From a virus: a stretch of 23,522 nucleotides of DNA. A program made the position numbers and the translations under genes. The notes below the pieces were generated by a model. That model ran no database searches, had not been told where the DNA came from, and saw only the letters and a list, made by a program, of their open reading frames with translations. Of the stretch, positions 13,764 through 23,522 are shown piece after piece. Location: the IMG/VR virus record IMGVR_UViG_3300029892_000018, positions 1 through 23,522 of that record; one strand, 5' to 3'. Position 1 is the stretch's first letter. The number at the start of each line of letters is the position of its first letter.

Positions 13764-15929
13764 ATGCCAAGACAAGTATTCAGCATAAAGGAATTTAAAT
13801 ACGGTATAATCACCGCAAGTGATACAGAGGATTTTAACGAAGAAGCCGCTTCGTATTCACTTAATATTGATGGTTCGGATATATATGGAATACTTCGTTC
13901 AATCCCCACTGATGCTGATTATAAAGCATCCGACTCTGTTATAAGCAATATCAGAATTGCTGAAATGATAAATATTGGAGATGTATATCATTTAATTTAT
14001 CACGATTCAAACGCAAACGAAATATGTTTAATTACAGATTTTTATAATAAAGAGAACTTCGCTAAGAAAATAACTTTATTTACTGTTGCTTCAGATGAAG
14101 TAAGTTTAACAAATAACAAAAAACAAATAATAGTAGGCACAACAGGGAATTCTAAAACAATAACATACGCAGAAGCAGGAATATTCGGATTCGGAATTAC
14201 ACATAACATAACAGGTTGTGTAAATGCAGGCGATGGTTCAATACAAGTAAATATATCAGGGACAGGAGCTTTTGCTTACAAATCAGGTGATATAGTAAAA
14301 ATTACAGGAGTAACGGGGACAACCGAAGCTAACGGATATTGGAAAGTTTATAATGTATTTCATGATGGGACCAACGGATATATTACTTTATCTAATTCAA
14401 CTTATACTAATGCTTATATCTCAGGTGGAGTAATTACACAAATATTCCACATAAACAATAGTGCAATTGCACCGCTTGTAGCAGATACAGCTGATAATTT
14501 TTATTTATCGACAATTTCGGGTGGCGGATCTACGGGATACTTCCCCGCAAACACATATTACGAATATAGAATATCGTTAATTTACAACGGCATAGAAGAA
14601 TCCCCGATGTCCGCTTATCCTACACTGAATTCCTTTTCTATAACAACGGGAACGGCGTTTGAATACATAAGATTAGATTTAAGAATGCTTGGCGGTTATC
14701 CGACTGCCTCGAACTTCGATGGAACAAACCTTGACCGTAGAGTAACAGGAATAAACATTTACAGAGCAGACTCAACTGATAATAGTCCATCAAATATAGG
14801 ATTATTTAGAAAAATAATCAGCATAGATATAAACGATAGTGCTTGGCAACCATCCGCAAGCACACAATATTATTACATAAGAGATTACGGAACATACTGC
14901 GTGGTTTCAACTTCGGGTGGAAGTTCATTTACAACAAGCAAACTTGCTTATTCGGAAAATGTTACATTCCAAGAAAACTCAGGGCTTCCCGAAACACTTT
15001 ACTCAACAACAAGACAATGGAGATTAAGCACACACGGATACGGCTACCATTTTGTTACAAATAATGATTCTGTAATTTATGCTTCTCAGCCATACAGATA
15101 CAATTCATTTAATTGGGTAGATAACTATGTAGTAGTACCTAAAAAAATCACGGCTTTAGCATTTTTTGAAGGTAAACTATGGGCATTTTCGGATAACAAT
15201 GTATATAGAATTCATCCTGCGAATTTATACATAGAAGATATATACGAAAATGTTGGTGCATTAGGACAGCGTTCAGTTCATATAACCGAAGCAGGAATGT
15301 TCTTTGCTAATAAAAACGGAGCTTGGAGAATATCAGGCGGACAAATTACTGACTTGAGTTATGCAATACAAAAAAAATATGTTTCAACATATAAAAGCTG
15401 GCAAAGTTTTGCTTACAATTCGATAAATGATATTATTGTAACTTCAGAACCGATTAAAAAATATATCTTATTCATAAATGAAGTAGATAACAGCGGAGTA
15501 TATCAATTATTTGCTTGGGCTTATAATTACGAATTAAAAAGATGGGATGCCTGGGATTTCGGGTATAATTCAAGTGCTAACTCAGGACAATTCAAAGGCA
15601 AAAATGGAGAAATTTATCTATCTTACGGCACAGCGACTAAACAATTATTTGCTGGTAATTCATACAGAAATTGGGAATGGACATCAAAAAGAATAGGATT
15701 AGAGAACAGTTTACAAAAAAAATCATTCATTAAAATAAAAGCGGGCATTAGTGGAACGGTAAATATGTATTATGGGATAGACACCGACACACCCTCAACC
15801 CCGTACACAAATGAAGATAACATACTTCAATACGGCAAATCAATAATGATAAAACTAAGTGCTTCTTCGGGTAATAATTTTGTAAAAGGATTAGAATTGA
15901 TATACAGAGAAATGGAAGGCAAAAGATGA
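13764..15929 (+). CDS. Tail nozzle (tubular protein B-like)
   Basis: A 721-aa protein, likely the distal tube of the short tail that fibres attach to. After MPRQVFSIKEFKYGIITASD the sequence is almost all beta, with propeller-like blades at about 455-510 (KKITALAFFEGKLWAFSDN; NVYRIHPA) and a plug-like domain with VGALGQRSVHITEAGMFFAN and GAWRISGG (about 498-528). An inserted beta domain near 130-240 (FAYKSGDIVKITGV; GYWKVYNV) looks like a tail-accessory Ig/OB-type insertion. Size and pattern resemble nozzle proteins of T7-, P22- and SU10-like phages. It follows the connector gene by 1 bp and overlaps the next gene by 4 bp. Confidence 0.75.
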   Translation: MPRQVFSIKEFKYGIITASDTEDFNEEAASYSLNIDGSDIYGILRSIPTDADYKASDSVISNIRIAEMINIGDVYHLIYHDSNANEICLITDFYNKENFAKKITLFTVASDEVSLTNNKKQIIVGTTGNSKTITYAEAGIFGFGITHNITGCVNAGDGSIQVNISGTGAFAYKSGDIVKITGVTGTTEANGYWKVYNVFHDGTNGYITLSNSTYTNAYISGGVITQIFHINNSAIAPLVADTADNFYLSTISGGGSTGYFPANTYYEYRISLIYNGIEESPMSAYPTLNSFSITTGTAFEYIRLDLRMLGGYPTASNFDGTNLDRRVTGINIYRADSTDNSPSNIGLFRKIISIDINDSAWQPSASTQYYYIRDYGTYCVVSTSGGSSFTTSKLAYSENVTFQENSGLPETLYSTTRQWRLSTHGYGYHFVTNNDSVIYASQPYRYNSFNWVDNYVVVPKKITALAFFEGKLWAFSDNNVYRIHPANLYIEDIYENVGALGQRSVHITEAGMFFANKNGAWRISGGQITDLSYAIQKKYVSTYKSWQSFAYNSINDIIVTSEPIKKYILFINEVDNSGVYQLFAWAYNYELKRWDAWDFGYNSSANSGQFKGKNGEIYLSYGTATKQLFAGNSYRNWEWTSKRIGLENSLQKKSFIKIKAGISGTVNMYYGIDTDTPSTPYTNEDNILQYGKSIMIKLSASSGNNFVKGLELIYREMEGKR

Positions 15930-16132
15930 AAGAAAGAATTAACACTACAAGAACAGTACAGGAAATTGAAGATTTAATAAACAAAAGAGTAATAAATAAA
16001 AAATACATCATAAAAAACTTAGACGAAAAAAGAGTTTACGACCTTAAAACCTCTGACATAAATACACTTGCAAGTGTATTAGGAACACTTATTAAAGATT
16101 TAATTGAAGCAGGAATTATAAAAGGAGACTAA
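15926..16132 (+). CDS. Small helical protein after nozzle
   Basis: A 68-aa charged protein, predicted mostly helical (EIEDLINKRVINKKYIIKNL; VLGTLIKDLIEAGIIKGD). It starts in a 4-bp ATGA overlap with the nozzle gene and ends 2 bp before the next gene, which has an AAAGGAG ribosome-binding site inside this gene's 3' end. Short helical proteins here in podophages are usually unknown virion or assembly factors. No family recognised. Confidence 0.75.
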   Translation: MKERINTTRTVQEIEDLINKRVINKKYIIKNLDEKRVYDLKTSDINTLASVLGTLIKDLIEAGIIKGD

Positions 16133-16134
16133 CA

Positions 16135-16746
16135 ATGCCAGCGCCTATTTGGGATTATAAATCAAAGATTGCTGAATTGCAAAGAAAAGCTCAGCCATAC
16201 ACACCACAGACTAATTCTTATTTAGACACAACTGCATTCGGAAAATTAGCTTCTGAGGGCAGATGGGAAGATGCTATAAGGCAATTAGGATTAGCTAATT
16301 TATTTAATTTGACCGATTTCCAATCACCATTATATCAGCAATTCAGAAAATACTTACAAATGAACACCCCCGTAATGGGAGCAAACACACTATTATCACA
16401 AAGTATTGCAAGTGGATTAGGATATGCAGGCGGGCAGAATATAGCAAATATAAAAGCTCAGGAACTAATGCGGCAAAGACAAGACAATATAAACCAAAGT
16501 GTACTAAATTTTGCATTAGGAAACCAAAACCAAGTATTAAATCAAATCGGGCAAATTGGTGGTTCATTTGCACACCAATTTGACAGAGAAGCACAATTAA
16601 AAGCAAGCGAAAATCAATCCACAGCTAATATGCTCCAATCTATTGGTCAAATGGGAGGACTCTTTGCATCAATGCTGATACCAGGCTTAGCCCCAGTTGG
16701 TATGGCAGCGGCAGCATTACCAGCCGTAGGTGGATTTAGAAGATAA
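16135..16746 (+). CDS. Putative internal/ejection virion protein
   Basis: A 203-aa protein. The N-terminus has Trp/Tyr-containing helices (MPAPIWDYKSKIAELQRKAQ), the middle is Gln/Asn-rich and helical (NIKAQELMRQRQDNINQ), and the C-terminus (about 173-200) is a Gly/Ala/Met-rich hydrophobic stretch (GLFASMLIPGLAPVGMAAAA) that could insert in a membrane. Such amphipathic, Gln-rich proteins with a hydrophobic end are typical of the smaller ejection proteins (compare P22 gp7 and T7 gp14) that form the first pore at infection. It is followed by two larger proteins of the same style. Homology is not proved by a visible motif. Confidence 0.6.
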   Translation: MPAPIWDYKSKIAELQRKAQPYTPQTNSYLDTTAFGKLASEGRWEDAIRQLGLANLFNLTDFQSPLYQQFRKYLQMNTPVMGANTLLSQSIASGLGYAGGQNIANIKAQELMRQRQDNINQSVLNFALGNQNQVLNQIGQIGGSFAHQFDREAQLKASENQSTANMLQSIGQMGGLFASMLIPGLAPVGMAAAALPAVGGFRR

Positions 16747-16756
16747 GGAGGATAAA

Positions 16757-17701
16757 ATGGCAAGATATGACTTCGGAAATTTTATTGCAGGTTTTGGCAA
16801 GGGTTTAATAGAATCATTAGAAACCCAGCAAAAACTTGAAGAACAAAGAAAACAAAGAGAGCAGGAACTTGCTTTTCAACTAAGACAACTTAGTTTAACA
16901 GACGCATACAGAAAAGCCCAGCTTGAATCGGACAACCTCAGAAATAAAGCGTTAATAGAAGAAAAAGGTGCTGAATTATTAAGCAAATACACACCTGTAT
17001 ATTCAGGATTATACGGAGGCATTCCCGAAGGTTCTGTATCAGGCGAGCAAATTCAAAAACAATTTCCTACAATAGGAAGTGTTTTTGCCCCGAATATGTA
17101 TTATATGCCCAAACAAGACCAATCAAAACTTGAAGACCCATACGGAAAAAGTTTTACAGGCGTAGAAAATGGCAGACCCGTATTTAAGGCATATAATAAA
17201 CAAACAGGAAGATGGGAAGATATAGGCGAAGTTTATCGAGAAGCAAATAACAATAGTAACAACGGCAGTTCTGATAATGCTACACTTCCTGGGTTAAACG
17301 ATGATAACATTGCTTCGGATGTAGGTGAAGTGCAAAAATTACTTGAGTTATATAAACAGTTTGGAGACGATGAATCGAAAATCAAATATGTTGACAAAGA
17401 TAATAAAGAAATTGAAATTGATAAAAAAATGTGGCGAGTAATAGTCCAAGAACCTTTGCACTCATTACTGACCAAAGCATCATTAAGCGAAAACGATAAA
17501 CTCATAGGCAGTATGTGGGCTAACACAAACTCAATAGTCAATGAAGCAATAAAGAAAAACCCCAATATGCCTTCTGATGAAAAAGCAAGACTTAAAAAAC
17601 AAATTATGTATAATCAACTTGAAGAACTAAAAAGACAGAATGTTTTAACCCCAGCACAAATCCGTGCATTAGAATTATACATTGAGGCAAAAACAAGATG
17701 A
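16757..17701 (+). CDS. Putative internal virion protein
   Basis: A 314-aa protein when started at the ATG at 16757, which has an ideal AAGGAGG six bases upstream. An in-frame ATG at 16730 would add 9 residues and overlap the previous gene, but has no such site. The N-terminus (MARYDFGNFIAGFGKGLIES) has a short amphipathic Gly/Phe stretch followed by a strong Gln/Glu/Arg coiled coil (24-75). The middle is Asn/Ser-rich and probably disordered, and the C-terminal 100 residues are helical. It ends in a 4-bp overlap with the giant gene. Context and style suggest an ejection protein loaded inside the head. Confidence 0.6.
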   Translation: MARYDFGNFIAGFGKGLIESLETQQKLEEQRKQREQELAFQLRQLSLTDAYRKAQLESDNLRNKALIEEKGAELLSKYTPVYSGLYGGIPEGSVSGEQIQKQFPTIGSVFAPNMYYMPKQDQSKLEDPYGKSFTGVENGRPVFKAYNKQTGRWEDIGEVYREANNNSNNGSSDNATLPGLNDDNIASDVGEVQKLLELYKQFGDDESKIKYVDKDNKEIEIDKKMWRVIVQEPLHSLLTKASLSENDKLIGSMWANTNSIVNEAIKKNPNMPSDEKARLKKQIMYNQLEELKRQNVLTPAQIRALELYIEAKTR

Positions 17702-20700
17702 GCGATAAAAAGCAAAAATCAAGAGTCCCTGATTTTAGCAAAATAAATTTTGATAAACTAAAAGAATCTGCAAAGTATGGTTTAACAACTCAGCCCGAAA
17801 CCACGCCAGAACAACAGCCAAGAACCATAGCGGATTACTTCGAGCATACCATTGCATCGGTTAAAGCACCGTTTGAATACTTAGGCAGAGGTATGGATAA
17901 ATTAAAAGATAATCCTGTAGCGGGTGCGTTGGATATTGGATTAGGATTAGTCAATATACCATTTATAATTCCTATGGGTGCTTTAGGGGTTGTTAATGAT
18001 GTAATGTTTGAATTGCCTAAAAAATCAATGCCTGAAGGAAGCACAGGACGAAAAATATTTGAAACCGAACAAAATATATTCAACGGTATATTAGGTTTTC
18101 CTGCAACAGCAGTTGATTTAACTAAAGAAGGAATAAAATCAGTTGTCGGCGAAAAAGGTTGGGAGGATATTCGCAAAGGATTCTATTATGATTACTTATC
18201 CAGAGGATTTATAGACCCAACACTCCCCGAAGAAGAAGGATTAAAAAAAGCAGATGAAATAAACGAAAGATTAGATGAAGGCGCTAAACTAATAGCAACA
18301 TTATTAGCATTCAAAGGCGTCCACAGTCTTATCAAAGGGAAAGGGATTACTTCAGATATTATTCCAGAAAGAACAACAGTTGAACCTAAATTATTACCTG
18401 AATCAAAAATAGAAGTAACCCGCAAAGGCGTAGCAATAGACCCCAAAACAGAATTAGGCAAACAATATCACAATCTTAAAAACGAAAAGAACAGTTTATA
18501 TGCCGATATAGAAGTAGCAAGACAGAAAATACAAGAATTGTCTGGTGATAACAGTCCTGAAGCAGTTCAAACAAGAAAACAACTTATTAGTGAAATATCA
18601 TTAAAGAACAAACAAATAATTGATTTGAATGACAAACTAAGCCAATTAGAAAACACTACTCCAGAAGTTAAACAAACAAGGGTTAAAACAGAACAAAAGC
18701 CCCGAACTCCACAAGAAAAAAGAGACATTAGAGGCAGATTATACTACATTGATGAAAACGGTAAAAGAATATCAAAAGAAAAATACGATGAATTAACAAA
18801 ACCAAAAGAACAACCTAAAACAGAGGAGGTAAAAAATGCCACTGAAGAAGGGAAAATCACAGAAAGTAATCAGCCAGAATATCAGCAAACTGAGACACGA
18901 GGGCTATCCCCAGAAACAAGCAGTAGCAATCGCCCTATCGAAAGCGGGAAAATCGAAGAAAAAGTAACCCCCGTAGAAACAGAAGTTAAAGCAGAAAAAC
19001 CCACTGAGACTGTACCATTAGAGATTAAACCTGAGACTGTAACGCCAAGAGTAAAAGAAATTACTTCTTTTAAGGATTTTATGGACGCAACAACGCCCGA
19101 AATAATCAATTTTGTTAAGAGGAATACAACAACTGAAGAATTTAATAAAATATTAGAAGATGCAAGAAATAACCCAGACAATCTAATACCAATAGAGGGG
19201 AAAACGGTTATTGATATGCAAGCGAGGGCGATTGAAAGTGCTATTTATGCAAAAGCACTGGATATTGCAGAAAAAAAATATGGCACTATTGATACCTCAT
19301 CACGCACCAATTTTACCCCAGAGACTAAGATAGAAAAACCTACTGAGACTGCACCGAAAGTAGAAACTAAAGCAGAATCAAGCGGAATAGATTCAAATAA
19401 TCTAAAAACAATGGACCAATTAAGAGAAGAATTCCGCAAAGAGAAAAATATCACAAAATCTGAATATGATAAATTATCTCAAAAAGATAAAAATAAACTA
19501 AATAGTGAATTTGAAGATTATATTAAAAATTATGAAACGATTATTAAAGACGAATTTCTGAGAAGAAGTAAAGAAAATAAAGAGCAAAGTCGGATAGAAA
19601 CGGAAAAATTAAACAAACAATTTGAACAAAGTTTTATTGAAAGCGAAAAAACTTTACCAATAGATGAAAGAATTGAAAGCAAATTAAGAAGAGGTGCTGA
19701 ATTAACCCCAGAAGAAGCAAAATATTTCAAAGAGAATCAATATGCCCCTGAAGGTTTTTATTATGACAGCAAAGGCAATTTACGGAAAAAACCCAAAACA
19801 GCTACAGAGCCAAAACCCGAAACCTTAGGAACTGCCTCAGAAAAACCGACTGAGACTACACCGAAAGAAGAAGGGAAACCTGCAACACCAGAGGTCAAAG
19901 CAGAAAAGCAACCGTTAACCCCAAAGACTAAAGCAGAAAAAGAAATTTGGGAACAGACAAAAAATGAATTTGTAGCAAATGAAATAGCAAGACAATTTGA
20001 AAAAGAAACTGGGAAAAAAGGGACAGAAGCCGAGTTAGAAAAATGGATATTTAGACGACAGGAAATGATTGGGAATATGGAAGAGTTCCACGCTCAAATT
20101 GTTAAAGATGCTTTTGAAGAAGGAAAACCAGTCCCTCCCGAAATATTAAAAGAGTACTACCCAGATTTGGCTAAGACAGTGAAACCCACTGAGACTACAC
20201 CAAAGGTAGAGGAGCAACCTACTGAAGTTAAGCCAAAAGTAAAATCTACAACGCCAAAGACTAAGATAGAAAAACCTACTGAGATTACACCAAAGGTAGG
20301 AGAGAAATCAAAAATAATTGACGATATAAAAAGTAATATAGAGAAAATAAATAAAGAGAAGTATGCAACGGGTGAAGTAGAAAAAACTTTTGATATAAAG
20401 GCATTGCCCGAATTAGAGAAAATTTTCTCACGATTTAAGAATATTGATGATTTGATTGAGAATGCCTCTCTTAAAGAAAAAATGGATATTGCTGCTTACA
20501 TAAATACTGGTAAATATGAGCCAATAAATTTTGAGACCATCTCTCGGTTAGAAAAATATATGAATAGTCCTACAGGTATGGTTTTTGTTGTTTCTGATTG
20601 GTTAACGAAATATGTTGGTATAGACACGAGAGGTATGATAAAATCCCAATTCCCAACGGGCAAACAAATTGACATATTTGCTTTGGAAAAAAAAATAGGA

Positions 20701-23280
20701 CAACGATTAAAAAATATATGGATTAACTCACAATTTGACGGAGCTAAACGGAAATCTGATATAGTATTTCAGGAATTAACTAAGTTATTCAAAAAAGAGA
20801 AACCTTCTGAAAATTTAGTTAAAGCAAAGAAATCTATTAAGGTAGAGGAGCAACTTACTGAAGTTAAACCAGAAGCAAAACCTACAACGCCAGAAGTTAA
20901 ACCAGAAAAACCCGCAGAACTTCCCGAAGTTAAGGTAAAAGCAAAACAACCTAAAACCACTAACGAAACAATTGAAAGGTTAAAACAAGAAGCCAAGAAT
21001 GAATTAAACAATTTATCTTCGGGCATTGACCCAGCAAAAATGGTGAACACCATCAAGTTAGGATATTATTATTTCAAAGAAGGATTCAACACATTCAAAG
21101 ATTTTTCAAATAAACTAATAACAGAAATAGGCGAAATAGCCAAGCCACAAATATTAAAAATATGGAATGAAGTTAAAAAGATAACCAGAGACTTTGGCGA
21201 AGTTGCAGTTGAGAAAATTGGTGAATATTTAGAAAGCAAATATAACCCTTTCAGAATACAAAAACTTGATTCGGAGAAAATCTTTGGCAAAGAAAAAGCT
21301 CAAAAATTTGAAGAACTAAGTAAGACTTATGAACCCTTAATAGAGGAAGCATCAAATCCTATTAAAAGAACGGGCAAAGCATTTGAAAAAATGTATGCAG
21401 ATGGCAAAGGATTAGCAAGCGATACATTCAGAACATTCGCACAGAGATTTGAAAAAATATCCCCTGAATTATTCGTCAAATTCAGACAATTAAGCCAGAA
21501 GATTTCAAAATCTAATATGGTAACAGACAAAGCTATTCACGATTTAGATGTTAAAATAAGCAAAGCTAAACTAACAAAAGAAGAAAAAGCTAAATTTTAC
21601 GCAGCCCTTCAAAATGCAGATTACTTTGATTATGCAGTAGAATTCGCAAAACAAAAAGGATTCTATAATGAATTTATGAAAGTAAAAAATTTAGCTGATG
21701 ATTTTGCAGCTAAAAACGAGATAAAGAATTTAATACAAGGATACTGGGCAAGAATGGTTAAAGATTACAAGGGATTAAGAAAAGAATTATTTGAAATGTT
21801 CCCCGATTTAAGACCAACAATAGAAAAACTAATTGCTGCCAGAGAAGAAAAATACGGTAAAATGACTGGAGAACAGCAATTAGATTATGTAAACAATGTA
21901 ATAAGAGGATATGTAAGAAATGCTTTGGGAGTAACTTTATCTGAATTAAACAGTATGAAAAAGAGAGTTTTGCCAGTGCTTGATGGTAAATTAGCCAAAT
22001 ATTATCACGACCCGCTGGTATCTCAGCAACTATACTTAAGACAGCAAGCGCAATATTATCACAATCGCACATTCTTTGGAAAACTTGGAGACCCGATAGA
22101 AAGCGTTGGACAAATGATACGAGACCTTGAAAAACAAAAAGGAAAGCAATTTGATTTTGGTGAAATAACTAACTTAACAAGAAAATATTTCAACGAACAC
22201 GGAATAAGAAACGGCGCTTTGTTATTCCTCAGAGATATGGCAATAAGTACTAAATTAGGTAATATTTATGCTGCACTTGTAAATATGAAAGATATTGTAT
22301 GGACACTTGACACAGGTATAAAACCAACAATAAAATCATTACTTACTAATAACAATAGAATAGACTGGAATGTAATAGGATATGACCCATTCGGATATGC
22401 TCACGAACTCAGTACATTAGGGGCAAGGCATAAATTTGTTTCAGAGACTATGAGACTATCTGGATTCAGATTTTGGGATGTAGGATTTGGTAAATCAAAA
22501 ACTATTTTAGCAAGATATTATAAATATCAGGACTTAGCCAAAAAAGACCCCGTAGCACTTGATAAGATACTAAGCAGATACTTACCAGACAAAGCTGATA
22601 GATTTGCAGTAATTGAAGAATTTAAGACAGGCAAAATAGACAATATAAGCGATAGGATGGGATTTGTTTTATTTAATGAATTAAGCGACAGACAACCTAT
22701 AACATTATTAGAAACTCCCCCGAATTATGCCATTGCAGGGAATTGGAGAGTAGTATATTTATTCAAAACTTATTCTATAAGACAATTAGACTACATACTA
22801 AGAGAAAGCATAGATAAAATAAGAACTGAAGGTGCAACCCGAGAAGACAAAATAAAAGCATTAGGCAGGTTTATGAAACTAACAACAATGATGACCCTTG
22901 TTGGGGCAACGGTAGATGAAATCAGAGATGCTATCGCTTCGTATATAACAGGCAAAAAGAAAAATATAACTTTTGGCGAAAGATTACTTGACAACTTCTT
23001 TAATTTATGGTTATTTTCGAGATACGATGTTAGTTCATTTTTGAAAGAAGGCGGAGACGCTATTGCGAAAACCGTAACACCTCCGATAGCAGATGTTCCT
23101 GCTGATATGATAATTGACACATATAATTTATTAAAGCAAAGGAACAAAACAATAAGAAGCTACAAAAACATACCATTCGTAGGCAAATTTATTTACGAAT
23201 ATTTCAAAAAAGGCAATGCAAGCAACAAAATGTTTCCAGATACTAATATAGATTTAAACATAGGAATCCCAAATATCTAA
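17698..23280 (+). CDS. Giant multidomain (polyvalent-type) ejection protein
   Basis: An 1,860-aa protein, probably packed in the virion and injected with the DNA. Residues 1-230 include a hydrophobic Gly-rich stretch (about 77-105, [20 protein letters not shown]) that may cross a membrane. Residues 260-320 form a coiled coil. Between about 340 and 1075, Lys/Glu/Pro/Thr-rich linkers ([10 protein letters not shown] type) alternate with short helical domains (455-540, 570-700, 745-815, 850-1030). Residues 1090-1860 form a long conserved-looking helical region with Trp/Tyr-rich motifs ([27 protein letters not shown]), similar in style to the polyvalent-protein-associated regions of phage ejection proteins. 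No peptidoglycan hydrolase motif was spotted. A separate gene is nested at 18836-18967. Confidence 0.7.
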   Translation: MSDKKQKSRVPDFSKINFDKLKESAKYGLTTQPETTPEQQPRTIADYFEHTIASVKAPFEYLGRGMDKLKDNPVAGALDIGLGLVNIPFIIPMGALGVVNDVMFELPKKSMPEGSTGRKIFETEQNIFNGILGFPATAVDLTKEGIKSVVGEKGWEDIRKGFYYDYLSRGFIDPTLPEEEGLKKADEINERLDEGAKLIATLLAFKGVHSLIKGKGITSDIIPERTTVEPKLLPESKIEVTRKGVAIDPKTELGKQYHNLKNEKNSLYADIEVARQKIQELSGDNSPEAVQTRKQLISEISLKNKQIIDLNDKLSQLENTTPEVKQTRVKTEQKPRTPQEKRDIRGRLYYIDENGKRISKEKYDELTKPKEQPKTEEVKNATEEGKITESNQPEYQQTETRGLSPETSSSNRPIESGKIEEKVTPVETEVKAEKPTETVPLEIKPETVTPRVKEITSFKDFMDATTPEIINFVKRNTTTEEFNKILEDARNNPDNLIPIEGKTVIDMQARAIESAIYAKALDIAEKKYGTIDTSSRTNFTPETKIEKPTETAPKVETKAESSGIDSNNLKTMDQLREEFRKEKNITKSEYDKLSQKDKNKLNSEFEDYIKNYETIIKDEFLRRSKENKEQSRIETEKLNKQFEQSFIESEKTLPIDERIESKLRRGAELTPEEAKYFKENQYAPEGFYYDSKGNLRKKPKTATEPKPETLGTASEKPTETTPKEEGKPATPEVKAEKQPLTPKTKAEKEIWEQTKNEFVANEIARQFEKETGKKGTEAELEKWIFRRQEMIGNMEEFHAQIVKDAFEEGKPVPPEILKEYYPDLAKTVKPTETTPKVEEQPTEVKPKVKSTTPKTKIEKPTEITPKVGEKSKIIDDIKSNIEKINKEKYATGEVEKTFDIKALPELEKIFSRFKNIDDLIENASLKEKMDIAAYINTGKYEPINFETISRLEKYMNSPTGMVFVVSDWLTKYVGIDTRGMIKSQFPTGKQIDIFALEKKIGQRLKNIWINSQFDGAKRKSDIVFQELTKLFKKEKPSENLVKAKKSIKVEEQLTEVKPEAKPTTPEVKPEKPAELPEVKVKAKQPKTTNETIERLKQEAKNELNNLSSGIDPAKMVNTIKLGYYYFKEGFNTFKDFSNKLITEIGEIAKPQILKIWNEVKKITRDFGEVAVEKIGEYLESKYNPFRIQKLDSEKIFGKEKAQKFEELSKTYEPLIEEASNPIKRTGKAFEKMYADGKGLASDTFRTFAQRFEKISPELFVKFRQLSQKISKSNMVTDKAIHDLDVKISKAKLTKEEKAKFYAALQNADYFDYAVEFAKQKGFYNEFMKVKNLADDFAAKNEIKNLIQGYWARMVKDYKGLRKELFEMFPDLRPTIEKLIAAREEKYGKMTGEQQLDYVNNVIRGYVRNALGVTLSELNSMKKRVLPVLDGKLAKYYHDPLVSQQLYLRQQAQYYHNRTFFGKLGDPIESVGQMIRDLEKQKGKQFDFGEITNLTRKYFNEHGIRNGALLFLRDMAISTKLGNIYAALVNMKDIVWTLDTGIKPTIKSLLTNNNRIDWNVIGYDPFGYAHELSTLGARHKFVSETMRLSGFRFWDVGFGKSKTILARYYKYQDLAKKDPVALDKILSRYLPDKADRFAVIEEFKTGKIDNISDRMGFVLFNELSDRQPITLLETPPNYAIAGNWRVVYLFKTYSIRQLDYILRESIDKIRTEGATREDKIKALGRFMKLTTMMTLVGATVDEIRDAIASYITGKKKNITFGERLLDNFFNLWLFSRYDVSSFLKEGGDAIAKTVTPPIADVPADMIIDTYNLLKQRNKTIRSYKNIPFVGKFIYEYFKKGNASNKMFPDTNIDLNIGIPNI
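18836..18967 (+). CDS. Nested Lys-rich phage protein, +1 frame inside giant gene
   Basis: A complete 43-aa ORF wholly inside the giant gene (over its residues 380-424), in the +1 frame. It begins [13 protein letters not shown], continues NISKLRHEG then [17 protein letters not shown], and ends in KKK. I recognise this as a small basic protein type common in tailed phages, usually a free-standing gene near structural genes and related in style to DUF6496-type proteins with an R/KQAIAIALS motif. AGGAGGT at 18824-18830, five bases before the ATG, is among the best ribosome-binding sites in the window. The giant protein's own sequence here ([14 protein letters not shown] and on) is low-complexity, consistent with being the passenger frame. 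Its function is unknown. Recognition is from memory, not a search. Confidence 0.85.
   Translation: MPLKKGKSQKVISQNISKLRHEGYPQKQAVAIALSKAGKSKKK
20206..20896 (+). repeat. Direct repeat flanking a domain in the giant gene
   Basis: About 55 bp at 20206-20260 (starting GTAGAGGAGCAACCTACTG) recurs at 20842-20896 with a handful of mismatches, encoding [17 protein letters not shown] and [17 protein letters not shown]. The 580 bp between carries one helical domain (about residues 855-1030). A related linker, CTAAGATAGAAAAACCTACT, occurs near 19324 and 20261. Such in-frame DNA repeats allow domain gain or loss by recombination. Confidence 0.7.
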
Positions 23281-23290
23281 AGGAACGAAT

Positions 23291-23522
23291 ATGAAAACAA
23301 TTAAATATCTTTTGATTTTAGTAGTGATAACTGTGGTAAGCTGTTATTCTCAGACCAGATCTGGGACATTAAATACCGTAAAACAAATAGCGGGCGATAG
23401 TGCTAACGCTGCTTTGACTAAAGCAAAGCAAGCAATCACGGATACGCTGAATGTAAATTCAAGACAGTTCCAAAGTTTGCAGCAAGTAAGAACTATTGTT
23501 GGTGATTCCTTAAACACTAACA
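23291..23522 (+). CDS. Secreted or lipoprotein-like protein, cut by window end
   Basis: The first 77 codons are visible; the gene runs off the window. It begins MKTIKYLLILVVITVVSC, a lysine-positive start, a hydrophobic core and a VVSC lipobox, giving a likely lipoprotein with Cys18 as the first mature residue; ordinary signal peptidase cleavage after CYSQ is an alternative. The rest is helical and Gln/Ala/Thr-rich (KQAITDTLNVNSRQFQSLQQ). AAAGGAA lies 8-9 bases before the ATG, 10 bp after the giant gene. In this position it might be an outer-membrane spanin subunit (Rz1-like), a superinfection-exclusion lipoprotein or an accessory gene; the visible part lacks the Pro-rich tract typical of Rz1. 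Confidence 0.75.
   Translation, partial: MKTIKYLLILVVITVVSCYSQTRSGTLNTVKQIAGDSANAALTKAKQAITDTLNVNSRQFQSLQQVRTIVGDSLNTN

Noticed and set aside
13402-13909. Long minus-strand frames opposite the connector and nozzle genes
   Set aside because: They are antisense shadows of well-supported structural genes and lack start signals; the same holds for other minus-strand frames opposite 4854-23280.
16730-16756. Upstream start for the 314-aa internal virion protein
   Set aside because: The in-frame ATG at 16730 lies inside the previous gene without a ribosome-binding site, whereas 16757 has AAGGAGG at ideal spacing.
1-23522. tRNA or rRNA genes, integrase and attachment site
   Set aside because: No cloverleaf with a conserved T-arm, no rRNA-like segment and no recombinase motif was found by reading; a short att site cannot be excluded without the host sequence.

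Overview
The window is the replication-to-structure part of a tailed-phage genome (or an intact prophage), most likely a podovirus-type phage of a low-G+C, Bacteroidota/Ignavibacteriota-like host. The phage call rests on an ordered set: DnaB-type helicase, small terminase (by position), large terminase, P22-like portal, scaffold, HK97-fold major capsid protein, adaptor- and nozzle-type tail proteins, and three ejection-type proteins. There is no tape measure, sheath or baseplate gene, which argues for a short tail. No integrase, tRNA or rRNA gene was seen. The host guess rests only on A-rich composition (about one third G+C by eye), one Bacteroidota-style promoter candidate and a lipoprotein-type signal, so it is weak.

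Layout. 1-1724 (+): DnaB-like helicase and a small protein with two tandem helix-turn-helix-like units. These converge on a leftward (-) group of four small unknown genes (3228 to 1865) across a bidirectional terminator at 1763-1797. 2748-3772 is a regulatory/accessory stretch. It holds a lone 30-bp CRISPR-like repeat, a second half copy of it, two identical 28-bp G+C-rich hairpins bracketing a 71-aa gene, operator-like palindromes and repeats, and about 540 bp of A/C-rich non-coding DNA. 3773-6374: putative TerS, a repeat-containing gap with a 42-aa ORF, then TerL. 6371-11016: zinc-ribbon protein, portal, scaffold and capsid, closed by a hairpin at 11029-11047. 11070-15929: head-tail adaptor/connector and nozzle proteins. 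15926-23280: a small protein and three ejection-type proteins, the last 1,860 aa long. The window ends inside a secreted or lipoprotein-like gene.

The late genes are tightly packed on the + strand, with several 4-bp ATGA overlaps, and read as one morphogenesis unit: package (TerS/TerL), build the head (portal, scaffold, capsid), build the tail (adaptor, connector, nozzle), load ejection proteins.

Three observations stand out. (1) A complete 43-aa gene at 18836-18967 lies wholly inside the 1,860-aa ORF in the +1 frame, has a near-ideal ribosome-binding site, and encodes a small Lys-rich protein type I recognise from phages. (2) The solitary CRISPR-like repeat at 2906-2935 runs straight into a strong hairpin, a layout expected of a phage RNA anti-CRISPR (Racr). 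A compositionally distinct 71-aa acidic gene sits next to it as a candidate accessory or anti-defence gene. (3) Hand counts show near-absence of the palindromes ACGT and GATC and scarcity of CATG, suggesting restriction avoidance.
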